Source of the DNA: an uncultured Gammaproteobacteria bacterium
GTDB lineage: Bacteria > Pseudomonadota > Gammaproteobacteria > UBA9214
Length of the DNA: 5,723 nt
NCBI GenBank assembly: GCA_905480305.1
Contig: CAJQPV010000240.1
Location: 1 to 5,723, forward strand
Reading direction: 5' to 3'
Within the stretch, counting starts at the first letter, position 1, and every line of letters begins with the position of its first letter. The translations under genes and the position numbers were made by a program. Positions 1-5,722 of this stretch are shown here, piece after piece. The notes beneath the pieces were generated by a model, which was not told the origin of the DNA, searched no databases, and saw only the letters and a program-made list of their open reading frames with translations.

Positions 1-1350
1 AGCGCCACGGCAGCGCTGGACTACCTGCGCGACCTGCAGCATTTCGTCTACCTGCAACTTGAGGGGGAACTGCTATGGTCCTCCAGTATGCCGTGCGTGG
101 TCGCGGGTGGAGACAGTATCCCTATCGCCCGTTATGGCAGCTCCAACATCGGCACCATGAAGACCGTTTACCGGCGCGGGCTTGGCTACCGTTACGGGCG
201 CACCATGCAGGTTATCGCCGGGGTGCACTACAATTATTCATTCTCCAGGGATTTCTGGCGCGCGTTTCAGCAGATTGAGCGAGACTCAGCCCCCTTGCAG
301 GCGTTTATATCCGAAAAATACTTCGCACTGATCCGCAATTTACAGCGCTTTGGCTGGCTGGTGCCGTACCTGTTCGGTGCCTCCCCCGCTATCTGCAAAT
401 CATTTCTCGCCGGCAAGCAAACCACCTTGCAGGCATTCAACGAGAACACCTATTACAGCCCGCACGCGACCTCACTGCGCATGTGTGACATCGGCTACCA
501 GAACAGCCTGGAGAACGAGGTGGGCTTCAAGGCCAGCTACGACAACCTCGATACCTATGTCAGCAGCCTCGGCAGGGCGATCGAGACACCGTCATCACGT
601 TTCGAGGAAATCGGTGTCAAGGTCGATGGCAGTTACCGTCAGTTAAATGCCAACATGCTGCAAATTGAGAACGAGTATTACAGTTCCGTGCGCCCCAAAC
701 AGGTGCCGGAAGTCAACGAAAAACCGACGCTGGCATTACGGCGGCGCGGCGTACGCTACGTCGAGCTGCGTTCACTGGATATCAATATTTTTGATCCGCA
801 GGGCATTAGCGAAACCCAATGCCGTTTTATCGAGACCTTTATGGCCTTTTGCCTGTTGCATGACAGCCCGGTCATCAGCCCGCAGGAACGCAACGAGATC
901 GACTATAACCTTGATGCAGTAGCCTACCGTGGTCGCGAACCCGGCCTGCAGCTGCAACACAATGGCGACACACTGCCGCTGCAACAGTGGGCTGGCGAAT
1001 TATGCAACGCAATGGAAATTTTTGCCGACAGCTTCGACGACAATGCAGCACACAGCAAGTACAGAGACGCCCTGCAACAGCAACAGGCCGCCGTAGCGGA
1101 CCCGGAAAAAACGCTCTCGGCACAGGTACTGGCCGGCATGTGCGAACACAACGAAGGCTATTTTCACTATGCCCAGCGCATGTCAAAGCAACATCAACAG
1201 TATTTTCTGAGCATGAAACATGACGCGGCACAGTTTGATGCCTTCAAGCGCAGCGTCAGAGAGTCACTGGACAAGCAACATGCCATTGAAGCAGAGGAGC
1301 ATGAGTCTTTTGATGATTTCCTGAAAAATTATTACGCGCAGACGCTTTAG
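1..1350 (+). CDS. gshA: Glutamate-cysteine ligase, 5'-truncated by the window edge
   Basis: This enzyme joins L-glutamate and L-cysteine using ATP, the first and rate-limiting step of glutathione synthesis in the cytosol. The reading frame is open from base 1, so 449 codons plus the TAG stop are visible; family members are about 520 residues, so roughly 70 N-terminal residues lie outside. Counting from base 1, the family blocks are LWSSSMPC (about 25-32), the ARYGSSNIGTMKTVYRRGL stretch (43-61), IAGVHYNYS (72-80), ATSLRMCDIGYQN (156-168) and YVELRSLDIN (253-262). The C-terminus ends with the usual SFDDFLKNYY-like tail. These match the proteobacterial (type 1, E. coli-like) GshA family rather than the plant/alphaproteobacterial type. 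An internal ATG at 88 lies inside the conserved SMPC block and is not the real start. The gene converges on the next one with only 52 bases between the stops and no clear terminator. Function is recognised from remembered family motifs, with no search run. Confidence 0.95.
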   Translation, partial: SATAALDYLRDLQHFVYLQLEGELLWSSSMPCVVAGGDSIPIARYGSSNIGTMKTVYRRGLGYRYGRTMQVIAGVHYNYSFSRDFWRAFQQIERDSAPLQAFISEKYFALIRNLQRFGWLVPYLFGASPAICKSFLAGKQTTLQAFNENTYYSPHATSLRMCDIGYQNSLENEVGFKASYDNLDTYVSSLGRAIETPSSRFEEIGVKVDGSYRQLNANMLQIENEYYSSVRPKQVPEVNEKPTLALRRRGVRYVELRSLDINIFDPQGISETQCRFIETFMAFCLLHDSPVISPQERNEIDYNLDAVAYRGREPGLQLQHNGDTLPLQQWAGELCNAMEIFADSFDDNAAHSKYRDALQQQQAAVADPEKTLSAQVLAGMCEHNEGYFHYAQRMSKQHQQYFLSMKHDAAQFDAFKRSVRESLDKQHAIEAEEHESFDDFLKNYYAQTL

Positions 1351-1402
1351 ACAAGACAGCCAGGGCTGATCGCAGACTAACATTCGCACCCACGCCAAGC
1401 AC

Positions 1403-2023
1403 CTACCCTGCCAGCACAAACCCCACACCGGCCAGATAAAACCCGGCTGGATACAACCAGCGTTGCGGCTTGTCGTGCAGATAGTCCAGCAGCAAGGAAA
1501 GAATCACGCCCATGATCATATACAGGGGAACCACCTGCACAGAGGTAAAGTGGCGCATATCATCCGGCAGGTAATAAAAATAAAACGTGCCATAAAACAA
1601 CAGAAAAAACCCGTTCGCCAGTATTTCCAGCAGCGGACCGTCAAACCCCGAGGCCAGCCCTTTCAGCCAGCGTGGCCGGATAACGATATCCTTCTCATGC
1701 AGCACAAGGTGCACGAAATACACGTAATAGCCATACACCGGCCAGATAATAAAATTCAGCGCCGAGGTATAACCCTCGTGAATCGCCCACACCCGGTATT
1801 GCCAGAGCGGTTCTCCGGTCACAAGGTAATAGAGTTTGCCGAGATATACTTCGCAAACAATCGCCACCAGGAAGGCAACTGCCATTGATAGTGACAACTG
1901 GTAAACATTGATACGCACCCAGCGACGCAACAGCAACGAACCGAGCAGATAAAACAGCAAGGCACCAAACAGGGCGCCAGACAGCCCCTGCAGGATCAGT
2001 ATTGCCGCTTGCGGATGCAACAT
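1403..2023 (-). CDS. Six-helix integral membrane protein of unknown function
   Basis: I do not recognise this family. The 206-residue product is strongly hydrophobic, with about six likely membrane helices at residues 7-32, 42-67, 86-108, 129-152, 160-181 and 189-205. It has no cleavable signal peptide. Charged residues lie in or beside the helices (E58, E83, D128, E133), and the protein is rich in Tyr and Phe, for example PVYGYYVYF (95-103) and FYGTFYFYY (143-151). Helices 2-3 and 4-5 each carry an acidic residue followed by an aromatic-rich helix, which may reflect an internal duplication, but I cannot prove this by eye. The ATG at 2023 directly follows, in frame, the TAG stop of the upstream gene. 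No Shine-Dalgarno sequence precedes it, so translation probably depends on coupling to the upstream gene or on read-through. The first helix starts within a few residues of this ATG, which supports the start. It could be a transporter-like, enzyme-like or sensor membrane domain; no function is assigned. Confidence 0.75.
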   Translation of the reverse strand: MLHPQAAILILQGLSGALFGALLFYLLGSLLLRRWVRINVYQLSLSMAVAFLVAIVCEVYLGKLYYLVTGEPLWQYRVWAIHEGYTSALNFIIWPVYGYYVYFVHLVLHEKDIVIRPRWLKGLASGFDGPLLEILANGFFLLFYGTFYFYYLPDDMRHFTSVQVVPLYMIMGVILSLLLDYLHDKPQRWLYPAGFYLAGVGFVLAG

Positions 2024-2386
2024 CTAGATATGGGAAACCAGCTTTGCCCCGGGCACCTGCTGCTGGATAGCACCGGCAATTTCCAGACGAACACCCTGAA
2101 TCGAACGGATCGACACCCACAGGAGATTCAGTTTTAGATTGAATTCGGCAAACACCACGACATGACTAAAATGCGTCAGCACGATATGCATATCCTGAAT
2201 AGTGTCATCGATAATATGTTTTGGCTTGTCGCGCAGGCCGGGAATCAACATCATGAAATCACACAACGGCTTGCCGTGTTCGTCATGCGAAGGCGCACGC
2301 TTACGCAGTGGTTCTGCACTGGTGTCGAACTTTACAGAAAGTCTTGGCAATGTCATGAATGTGGCCGCTGTTACTTCATCGGCCAT
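2024..2386 (-). CDS. Small soluble alpha/beta protein of unknown function
   Basis: This 120-residue protein is of a family I do not recognise. The N-terminal 40 residues are polar and charged (EPLRKRAPSHDEHGKP, 25-40). The rest has an alternating pattern suggesting strand (CDFMMLIPG, 42-50), helix (about 55-74, DKPKHIIDDTIQDMHIVLTH region), two strands (VVVFAEFNLKLNLLWVSI, 76-93), helix (VRLEIAGAIQQQ, 99-110) and a final strand (AKLVSHI). That order resembles a small ferredoxin-like or ACT-like regulatory fold; this is inference from residue pattern only. It has no signal peptide or membrane helix. The ATG at 2386 lacks a clear Shine-Dalgarno sequence. A second ATG at 2356 (residue 11) is an equally possible start, and both keep the whole folded part. 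The stop TAG is followed without a gap by the ATG of the membrane-protein gene in the same frame, so the two products probably act together or are halves of one 327-codon gene. Confidence 0.65.
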   Translation of the reverse strand: MADEVTAATFMTLPRLSVKFDTSAEPLRKRAPSHDEHGKPLCDFMMLIPGLRDKPKHIIDDTIQDMHIVLTHFSHVVVFAEFNLKLNLLWVSIRSIQGVRLEIAGAIQQQVPGAKLVSHI

Positions 2387-2494
2387 GATAGTCGAAATTC
2401 GTCGCTACGGCATCCGCGAGCAACACGGGAGCTTGCTATACAGGAAAATGACCAGGCAGGCGGTATATTGCGGGCGAATGCCGCTGTTTGGCTA

Positions 2495-2795
2495 ATCGCG
2501 GACGGGGTCCGCTCCTACAGGTGCTTCTCACTGCTGTCCCACTTAATAATTGCGTAGGCACGTTGAATACTACTATTTCAGTAATTTTATGATGTTGAGT
2601 TATGTATGGACATAAATACCCGTTACAACAATACAGAAAGAACATCCCCTCTCCCACAGGGACGCCTACAGGGATGTAGGCGGTAGAGCGCCAACAGTAG
2701 GCGCTTTAGGCGACGCAGGAAGCCAAAGCCGAGAGGGAGTAAGCGGGACAGCAGTGGGTGCTTCTATTCACGCAGCAGCGGACCTCGTCCGCGAT
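2495..2795. repeat. Inverted-arm repeat element, MITE- or REP-like candidate
   Basis: Two distant segments are inverted copies. Bases 2495-2513 match the reverse complement of 2777-2795 at 18 of 19 positions. Bases 2531-2544 match the reverse complement of 2741-2754 at 13 of 14. The inner spacers are 17 and 22 bases and do not align in inverted orientation; instead both carry GGTGCTTCT in direct orientation (2520-2528 and 2758-2766). Each outer arm is itself a hairpin of form GCGGAC-NNN-GTCCGC (2498-2512 and 2778-2792). The enclosed 196 bases contain AT-rich sequence and a further hairpin cluster, with no transposase. This looks like a non-autonomous dispersed repeat, or two insertions of one REP-like repeat in opposite directions. 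Only genome-wide copy number could tell. No target-site duplication is obvious at the outer ends. Confidence 0.6.
2647..2737. repeat. Nested hairpin cluster within the repeat element
   Basis: Two perfect hairpins stand side by side. CGCCTACA (2663-2670) pairs with TGTAGGCG (2675-2682) across a GGGA loop. AGCGCC (2687-2692) pairs with GGCGCT (2700-2705) across a 7-base loop. They are enclosed by CCCTCTC (2647-2653) and GAGAGGG (2731-2737), which can also pair, giving a branched cruciform or RNA fold of about 91 bases. There is no T-run after it, so it is not a typical intrinsic terminator. It is reminiscent of bacterial interspersed palindromic repeats. Confidence 0.55.
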
Positions 2796-2816
2796 AGATT
2801 TTTTAAAGCGAGCTAT

Positions 2817-3206
2817 TCAGGACTTCAGCGCATCCCGCACGCTTTCCAGCAAAGCGCGTACTTCTGCGGCCAGCTGCTCAACACCCGGCTTGTCGACCAG
2901 CCCCAGCACGGCGGCCGGGTCCATAAAGGCAACCGTAACGGAGCCATCCTGCTCTTCACGCAACACCACATTACAGGGCAACAGCAAACCGATATCAGGA
3001 TCGGCATTGATTGCCTGGTTGGCCAGCTTCGGATTACAGGCACCCAGAATAAGATACGGCCGGCGATCAACATCAAGCTTTTTCTTCAGGGTCGCGGCTA
3101 CGTCAATTTCGGTGAGCACGCCAAAACCAACCTTCTGCAACTCCTCTACAACCCGGCTTTTGATGTCATCAATATTGCCGGACAGTGAAATATCAAACCC
3201 GTACAT
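2817..3206 (-). CDS. DUF302 family protein
   Basis: The 129-residue product matches the DUF302 family (PF03625), a small soluble alpha/beta domain whose biochemical role is not firmly established. From the chosen start the recognisable blocks are GFGVLTEIDVAATLKKKL (27-44), YLILGACNPKLA (51-62), LLLPCNVVLRE (74-84) and VAFMDPAAVLGLV (92-104). The two cysteines in GACNP and LPCNV are typical of the family. Length fits a single-domain member. The start at 3206 is chosen because a strong AGGAG (3214-3218) sits 7 bases upstream. An ATG at 3224 and a TTG at 3227 in the same frame would place that site inside the gene. The gene begins 17 bases after the purC stop in the same direction and is probably co-transcribed with it. 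No signal peptide or membrane segment is visible. A link to purine synthesis is only positional. Confidence 0.88.
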   Translation of the reverse strand: MYGFDISLSGNIDDIKSRVVEELQKVGFGVLTEIDVAATLKKKLDVDRRPYLILGACNPKLANQAINADPDIGLLLPCNVVLREEQDGSVTVAFMDPAAVLGLVDKPGVEQLAAEVRALLESVRDALKS

Positions 3207-3213
3207 AATGTCT

Positions 3214-3218
3214 CTCCT
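3214..3218 (-). promoter_or_regulatory. Ribosome binding site deciding the DUF302 gene start
   Basis: On the minus strand AGGAG lies 7 bases before the ATG at 3206. It is the best Shine-Dalgarno site in the window and favours this start over the in-frame ATG at 3224, which overlaps the purC TGA stop. Confidence 0.75.
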
Positions 3219-3223
3219 GTGCA

Positions 3224-4108
3224 TCAAGCGGTGAGGCGCATCTGCGCATCACGGTATTTTTCAGCCGTCTTTTCTATAATGTCCGCTGGCAAAGCAGGTC
3301 CGGGAGGTGTCTTGTCCCAGTCCAGCGTTTCCAGGTAATCCCGTACAAACTGCTTGTCAAAACTCGCCGGACTGCTTCCCGGCTGATAGGATGCCGCCGG
3401 CCAGAAGCGCGACGAATCAGGTGTCAGTACTTCATCTATCAAGACCAGCCGGTCATCACTATCCAGACCAAATTCAAACTTGGTATCTGCGATAATAATG
3501 CCGCGCTGCAGCGCATAGGCTGCACAGCTGGTGTAAATTTTCAGGCTGACATCACGCACCTGTTGTGCCAGCGCATCACCCAGCAGCTGGCGGGTTTTTT
3601 CGAAATCAATATTCTCATCGTGATCGCCAGCATCTGCCTTGGTTGACGGCGTAAAAACAGCCTCGGGCAACTTGTCTGCCATCTGCAAGCCGGCAGCTAG
3701 CTGGATGCCGCAAACCTTCCCGGTTTGCTGATAATCCTTCCAGCCGGAACCTATCAGGTAACCGCGCACGATTGCCTCCACCGGCAGCGCCCTGAGTTTT
3801 TTAGCCACAATCGCACGACCTTCGACTTCAGCGCGCTCACGCTCGTCCGGCAACACATCGGCGAGCGTCAGATCAGTCAGGTGGTTGGGGATAATATCCT
3901 GCGTTCGACGGAACCAGAAATCAGACACCGCCGTCAACACCACACCCTTACCTGGGATCGGATCAGGCAGCACCACATCAAAGGCAGACAGACGGTCAGT
4001 GGCAACCATCAGAAGATAGTCATCACCGACCCCGTAGACATCGCGCACCTTGCCGCGCGCCAGCAGCGGCAGGCTCTTCAGGGTTGATTCATAGAGGGTT
4101 TCCAGCAT
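3224..4108 (-). CDS. purC: Phosphoribosylaminoimidazole-succinocarboxamide (SAICAR) synthase
   Basis: PurC ligates CAIR with L-aspartate using ATP to give SAICAR, in the cytosolic de novo purine pathway. From the start at 4108 the protein has 294 residues, matching the longer PurC type of about 300 residues (as in yeast Ade1 and many proteobacteria) rather than the compact form of about 237. Visible blocks in order: RGKVRDVY (18-25, ATP-site N-terminal sheet), TDRLSAFDV (37-45), PIPGKG (50-55), [13 protein letters not shown] (111-123), [16 protein letters not shown] (152-167), ADTKFEFG (207-214), [14 protein letters not shown] (223-236) and [11 protein letters not shown] (249-259). No key block is missing. 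The start at residue MLETLYES is chosen because GGAG lies 6 bases upstream and the family N-terminus begins there. In-frame ATGs at 4138 and 4180 would add 10 or 24 unconserved residues. It is divergent from purE and followed by the DUF302 gene. Confidence 0.96.
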   Translation of the reverse strand: MLETLYESTLKSLPLLARGKVRDVYGVGDDYLLMVATDRLSAFDVVLPDPIPGKGVVLTAVSDFWFRRTQDIIPNHLTDLTLADVLPDERERAEVEGRAIVAKKLRALPVEAIVRGYLIGSGWKDYQQTGKVCGIQLAAGLQMADKLPEAVFTPSTKADAGDHDENIDFEKTRQLLGDALAQQVRDVSLKIYTSCAAYALQRGIIIADTKFEFGLDSDDRLVLIDEVLTPDSSRFWPAASYQPGSSPASFDKQFVRDYLETLDWDKTPPGPALPADIIEKTAEKYRDAQMRLTA

Positions 4109-4114
4109 TCCACG

Positions 4115-4118
4115 CTCC
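4115..4118 (-). promoter_or_regulatory. Ribosome binding site deciding the purC start
   Basis: GGAG on the minus strand lies 6 bases before the ATG at 4108. No comparable site precedes the in-frame ATGs at 4138 or 4180, so the shorter PurC is preferred. Confidence 0.6.
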
Positions 4119-4136
4119 GGCACGGGTAAAGCCCGC

Positions 4137-4142
4137 ATTGTA
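4137..4142 (-). promoter_or_regulatory. Possible purC -10 element
   Basis: On the minus strand TACAAT differs from TATAAT at one position and would start transcription about 20-25 bases before the purC ATG at 4108. No good -35 hexamer is found 16-18 bases upstream, so this is a weak call. If real, it would place the ATG at 4138 inside the promoter and support the 4108 start. Confidence 0.25.
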
Positions 4143-4253
4143 CAACAATAACCTCGCACCGGATTCGCGACAAGCGACACCCGGGCGGATCATGGCTGAT
4201 CGCCGACTGACTCTGATGCAGCAAAACCATAGCACTCTACCTGCCGGAGACGG

Positions 4254-4283
4254 GCTGTCCAGGGTCAGGATCCCCTGGACAGC
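4254..4283. promoter_or_regulatory. Perfect 11-bp dyad in the divergent purC/purE region
   Basis: GCTGTCCAGGG (4254-4264) is perfectly complementary to CCCTGGACAGC (4273-4283) across an 8-base centre. It lies between the divergent purC and purE genes, about 100 bases from the purE start and 145 from the purC start. It has no adjoining T-run on either strand, so a standard intrinsic terminator is unlikely. It may be an operator, a leader hairpin in a long purC transcript, or a small palindromic repeat. It does not resemble the E. coli PurR box that I know. Confidence 0.5.
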
Positions 4284-4322
4284 AGCGGCTTGATTATGCG
4301 GCACAAAGGCCCCGCCAAATAA

Positions 4323-4350
4323 TAGAAAACCGGCAGAATAATGCTAGAAT
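4323..4350 (+). promoter_or_regulatory. Putative sigma-70 promoter for purEK
   Basis: TAGAAA (4323-4328, 4 of 6 to TTGACA) is followed after 16 bases by TAGAAT (4345-4350, 5 of 6 to TATAAT). The latter is preceded by TG at 4342-4343, forming an extended -10. Transcription would begin near 4357, leaving a leader of about 30 bases before purE. Confidence 0.45.
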
Positions 4351-4386
4351 GGGCTGCTTCCGTTTTCACAACAGCCGAACAGCATC

Positions 4387-4884
4387 ATGAGTGATAAACC
4401 TCGCATTGGACTGGTCATGGGCAGCAACAGTGACTGGGATGTCATGCGCCATGCCGCAGATATGCTGGAACAGTTTGGCGTATCTTTTGAATCCCGGGTG
4501 GTATCCGCCCACCGTACTCCCGACTTGCTGTTTGAATACGCTGACAGCGCTCGCGAACGCGGACTGGCCTGCATCATCGCCGGTGCCGGCGGTGCCGCAC
4601 ACCTGCCCGGAATGCTGGCTGCCAAGACTACCTTGCCGGTGCTCGGCGTGCCGGTGCCATCACGCTATTTAAAAGGCATGGACTCGCTTTTATCGATTGT
4701 GCAGATGCCGAAAGGCGTCCCCGTCGCCACCTTTGCGATTGGCGAGGCAGGATCAGCCAATGCCGCCCTGTATGCCATCGGCATACTTGCCATCACAGAT
4801 GAAAGCATCGCCAGCCAACTTGAACAATTTCGCAAGGACCAGCAACAGATGGTTCATAACATGGAACTCCCCCCGCAATCATGA
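4387..4884 (+). CDS. purE: N5-carboxyaminoimidazole ribonucleotide mutase, class I PurE
   Basis: PurE moves the carboxyl group of N5-CAIR to carbon 4, giving CAIR, and works directly after PurK. The 165-residue length is normal for the bacterial class I enzyme, which forms octamers. The key blocks are present: MGSNSDW (11-17, substrate/phosphate site), SAHRTP (40-45, where H42 aligns with catalytic His45 of E. coli PurE), [11 protein letters not shown] (66-76), the [20 protein letters not shown] stretch (89-108) and [12 protein letters not shown] (117-128). The presence of PurK next to it agrees with the class I N5-CAIR mutase reaction rather than the class II direct AIR carboxylase. There is no good Shine-Dalgarno site before the ATG, though [13 protein letters not shown] is the expected N-terminus. 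Its TGA stop overlaps the purK ATG by the ATGA arrangement, indicating coupled translation. Confidence 0.97.
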   Translation: MSDKPRIGLVMGSNSDWDVMRHAADMLEQFGVSFESRVVSAHRTPDLLFEYADSARERGLACIIAGAGGAAHLPGMLAAKTTLPVLGVPVPSRYLKGMDSLLSIVQMPKGVPVATFAIGEAGSANAALYAIGILAITDESIASQLEQFRKDQQQMVHNMELPPQS

Positions 4885-5654
4885 TCCTTCCTGATTCCAG
4901 CCTCGGTGTACTGGGTGGCGGACAGCTGGGCCGCATGTTCACGCTGGCCGCCCACAGAATGGGTTACCGGGTAGTGGTACTCGACCCTGACCCGCACAGC
5001 CCCGCCGGCCTGATAGCCGAGCAGCATATCAAGGCTGACTACCGTGACCGCGCCGCCCTGCAGATGCTGGGCGATGAGTGCGCCGCGATTACTACCGAGT
5101 TTGAAAATATACCGGCTGAAAGCCTCGAATTCCTCGAGCAATTCGTCCCGGTAAGGCCCGGGACTGACGCGCTGCGCATTGCGCAAAATCGTATCGAGGA
5201 AAAAACCTTTATCCAGCAACAGGGACTGGCAACCGCACCGTTTGCCGCCATCTACGAGGCAGCGGATATTGCAGAGGGCATCGCTGCCCTGCAGCCGCCG
5301 CTGTTACTCAAAACAGCTTCCATGGGTTATGACGGCAAGGGTCAGCAACAGGTCGGTAACGCGGATGAGGCACGCGAGGCCTTCCTGCAAATGGGCGGCA
5401 CCCCCTGCGTGCTGGAGGAAATGCTTGAACTGGAGCGCGAGGTATCGGTGGTTCTGGTACGCAATATCGATGGACTGACCGCGGTCTACCCGGCAGGCGA
5501 AAACCGCCATGTAAACGGTATTCTCGAGACCACCATTGTGCCATCCGCTGCAGCTGCCAGTATTACCGAGAATGCGCCAAGCACCCCTGCCAGTGTTGGA
5601 TGTACGCCGGAAAGATACATGGCGTACCAGAGGAAAATGGAAAGAATGAAGTAG
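4881..5654 (+). pseudogene. purK: N5-CAIR synthetase, 3' part replaced at an inverted junction
   Basis: PurK uses ATP and bicarbonate to carboxylate AIR to N5-CAIR and belongs to the ATP-grasp superfamily. The open frame has 257 codons, against roughly 350-390 in intact PurK. Residues 1-232 look normal: GVLGGGQLGRM (9-19, N-terminal nucleotide-binding fold), TTEFENIP (71-78), QNRIEEKTF (102-110), LLKTASMGYDGKGQ (142-155, ATP-grasp loop), VLEEMLELEREVSV (177-190) and YPAGENRHVNGILETTIVP (203-221). After about nucleotide 5576 the remaining 25 residues, to the TAG at 5652-5654, no longer resemble PurK. No other plus frame restores the expected ...YVGVxAVE continuation; instead the opposite strand encodes an NhaA segment. 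The C-terminal half of the ATP-grasp core and the C-terminal domain are therefore absent, so this copy would be inactive if the junction is real. Translation is coupled to purE through ATGA, with no Shine-Dalgarno site of its own. A chimeric assembly is as likely as a true mutation. Confidence 0.88.
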
Positions 5655-5722
5655 GGCAGGATTTTGCGGATGCCGGCTATATTCAGCACCATTAGCATGC
5701 AGAAGATGATGGCGACTGCAAG
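5570..5722 (-). pseudogene. nhaA: Internal fragment of a Na+/H+ antiporter
   Basis: NhaA is an inner-membrane antiporter that exchanges Na+ (or Li+) for H+ in pH and salt homeostasis. On the minus strand the frame entering from the right edge (first full codon at 5722) encodes about 51 residues in two hydrophobic segments. They run LAVAIIFCMLMVLN, then IAGIRKILPYFILSIFLWYAMY, then SGVHPTLAGVLGAF, read as three abutting pieces. This order, especially LxSGVHxTLAGV, is characteristic of the middle of NhaA (about residues 205-260 of the 388-residue E. coli protein). The frame stays open to a TGA or similar stop at 5486, but after about 5570 it runs antisense through purK and loses resemblance to NhaA. 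The fragment has no start or end of its own, since an ATG at 5698 is an internal Met. It is either one side of a rearrangement or of an artificial join. Recognition rests on remembered motifs. Confidence 0.82.

Larger units (their letters stand above)
2387..2816. other. Gene-free stretch with repeat and hairpins
   Basis: No convincing gene lies in these 430 bases. The short open frames here (for example plus 2162-2557 and minus 2436-2657) show no family motifs, have basic or Cys/Arg-rich shadow-like composition, or overlap the neighbouring genes. The stretch contains an inverted-arm element (2495-2795), a nested hairpin cluster inside it (2647-2737), and an AT-rich part at about 2545-2640 that contrasts with the GC-rich hairpins. 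Any promoter for the 2386 gene must lie at 2387-2490 reading leftward, but I see no clear -35/-10 pair there. Confidence 0.7.

Noticed and set aside
875..1231. Minus-strand open frame of 118 codons, rich in Cys and Arg.
   Set aside because: It is antisense to gshA, with composition typical of a shadow frame.
1364..1381. An 18-base segment resembling 4194-4211 (16 of 18 identical, same orientation).
   Set aside because: In a 5.7-kb window one such match is expected by chance at about this level, and neither copy sits in a shared context.
1351..1402. Possible terminator between the convergent gshA and membrane-protein genes.
   Set aside because: The only dyad (CAGCC/GGCTG near 1358-1369) has a 2-base loop and no T-run.
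2436..2657. Minus-strand open frame of 73 codons in the gene-free stretch.
   Set aside because: It runs through the left arm of the repeat and the AT-rich island, with no recognisable motif or clear ribosome binding site.
2778..2804. Hairpin GCGGAC-CTC-GTCCGC followed by six T on the plus strand, resembling an intrinsic terminator.
   Set aside because: The T-run starts 6 bases after the stem, and no plus-strand gene is upstream. The hairpin is better explained as the repeat arm.
2754..3188. Plus-strand open frame of 144 codons.
   Set aside because: It is antisense to the well-supported DUF302 gene and shows no family motif.
3725..4087. Plus-strand open frame of 120 codons.
   Set aside because: It is antisense to conserved purC blocks and has no independent support.
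5577..5654. A simple frameshift as the cause of the short PurK.
   Set aside because: No other plus-strand frame resumes PurK sequence after 5576, while the minus strand gives a clear NhaA segment.
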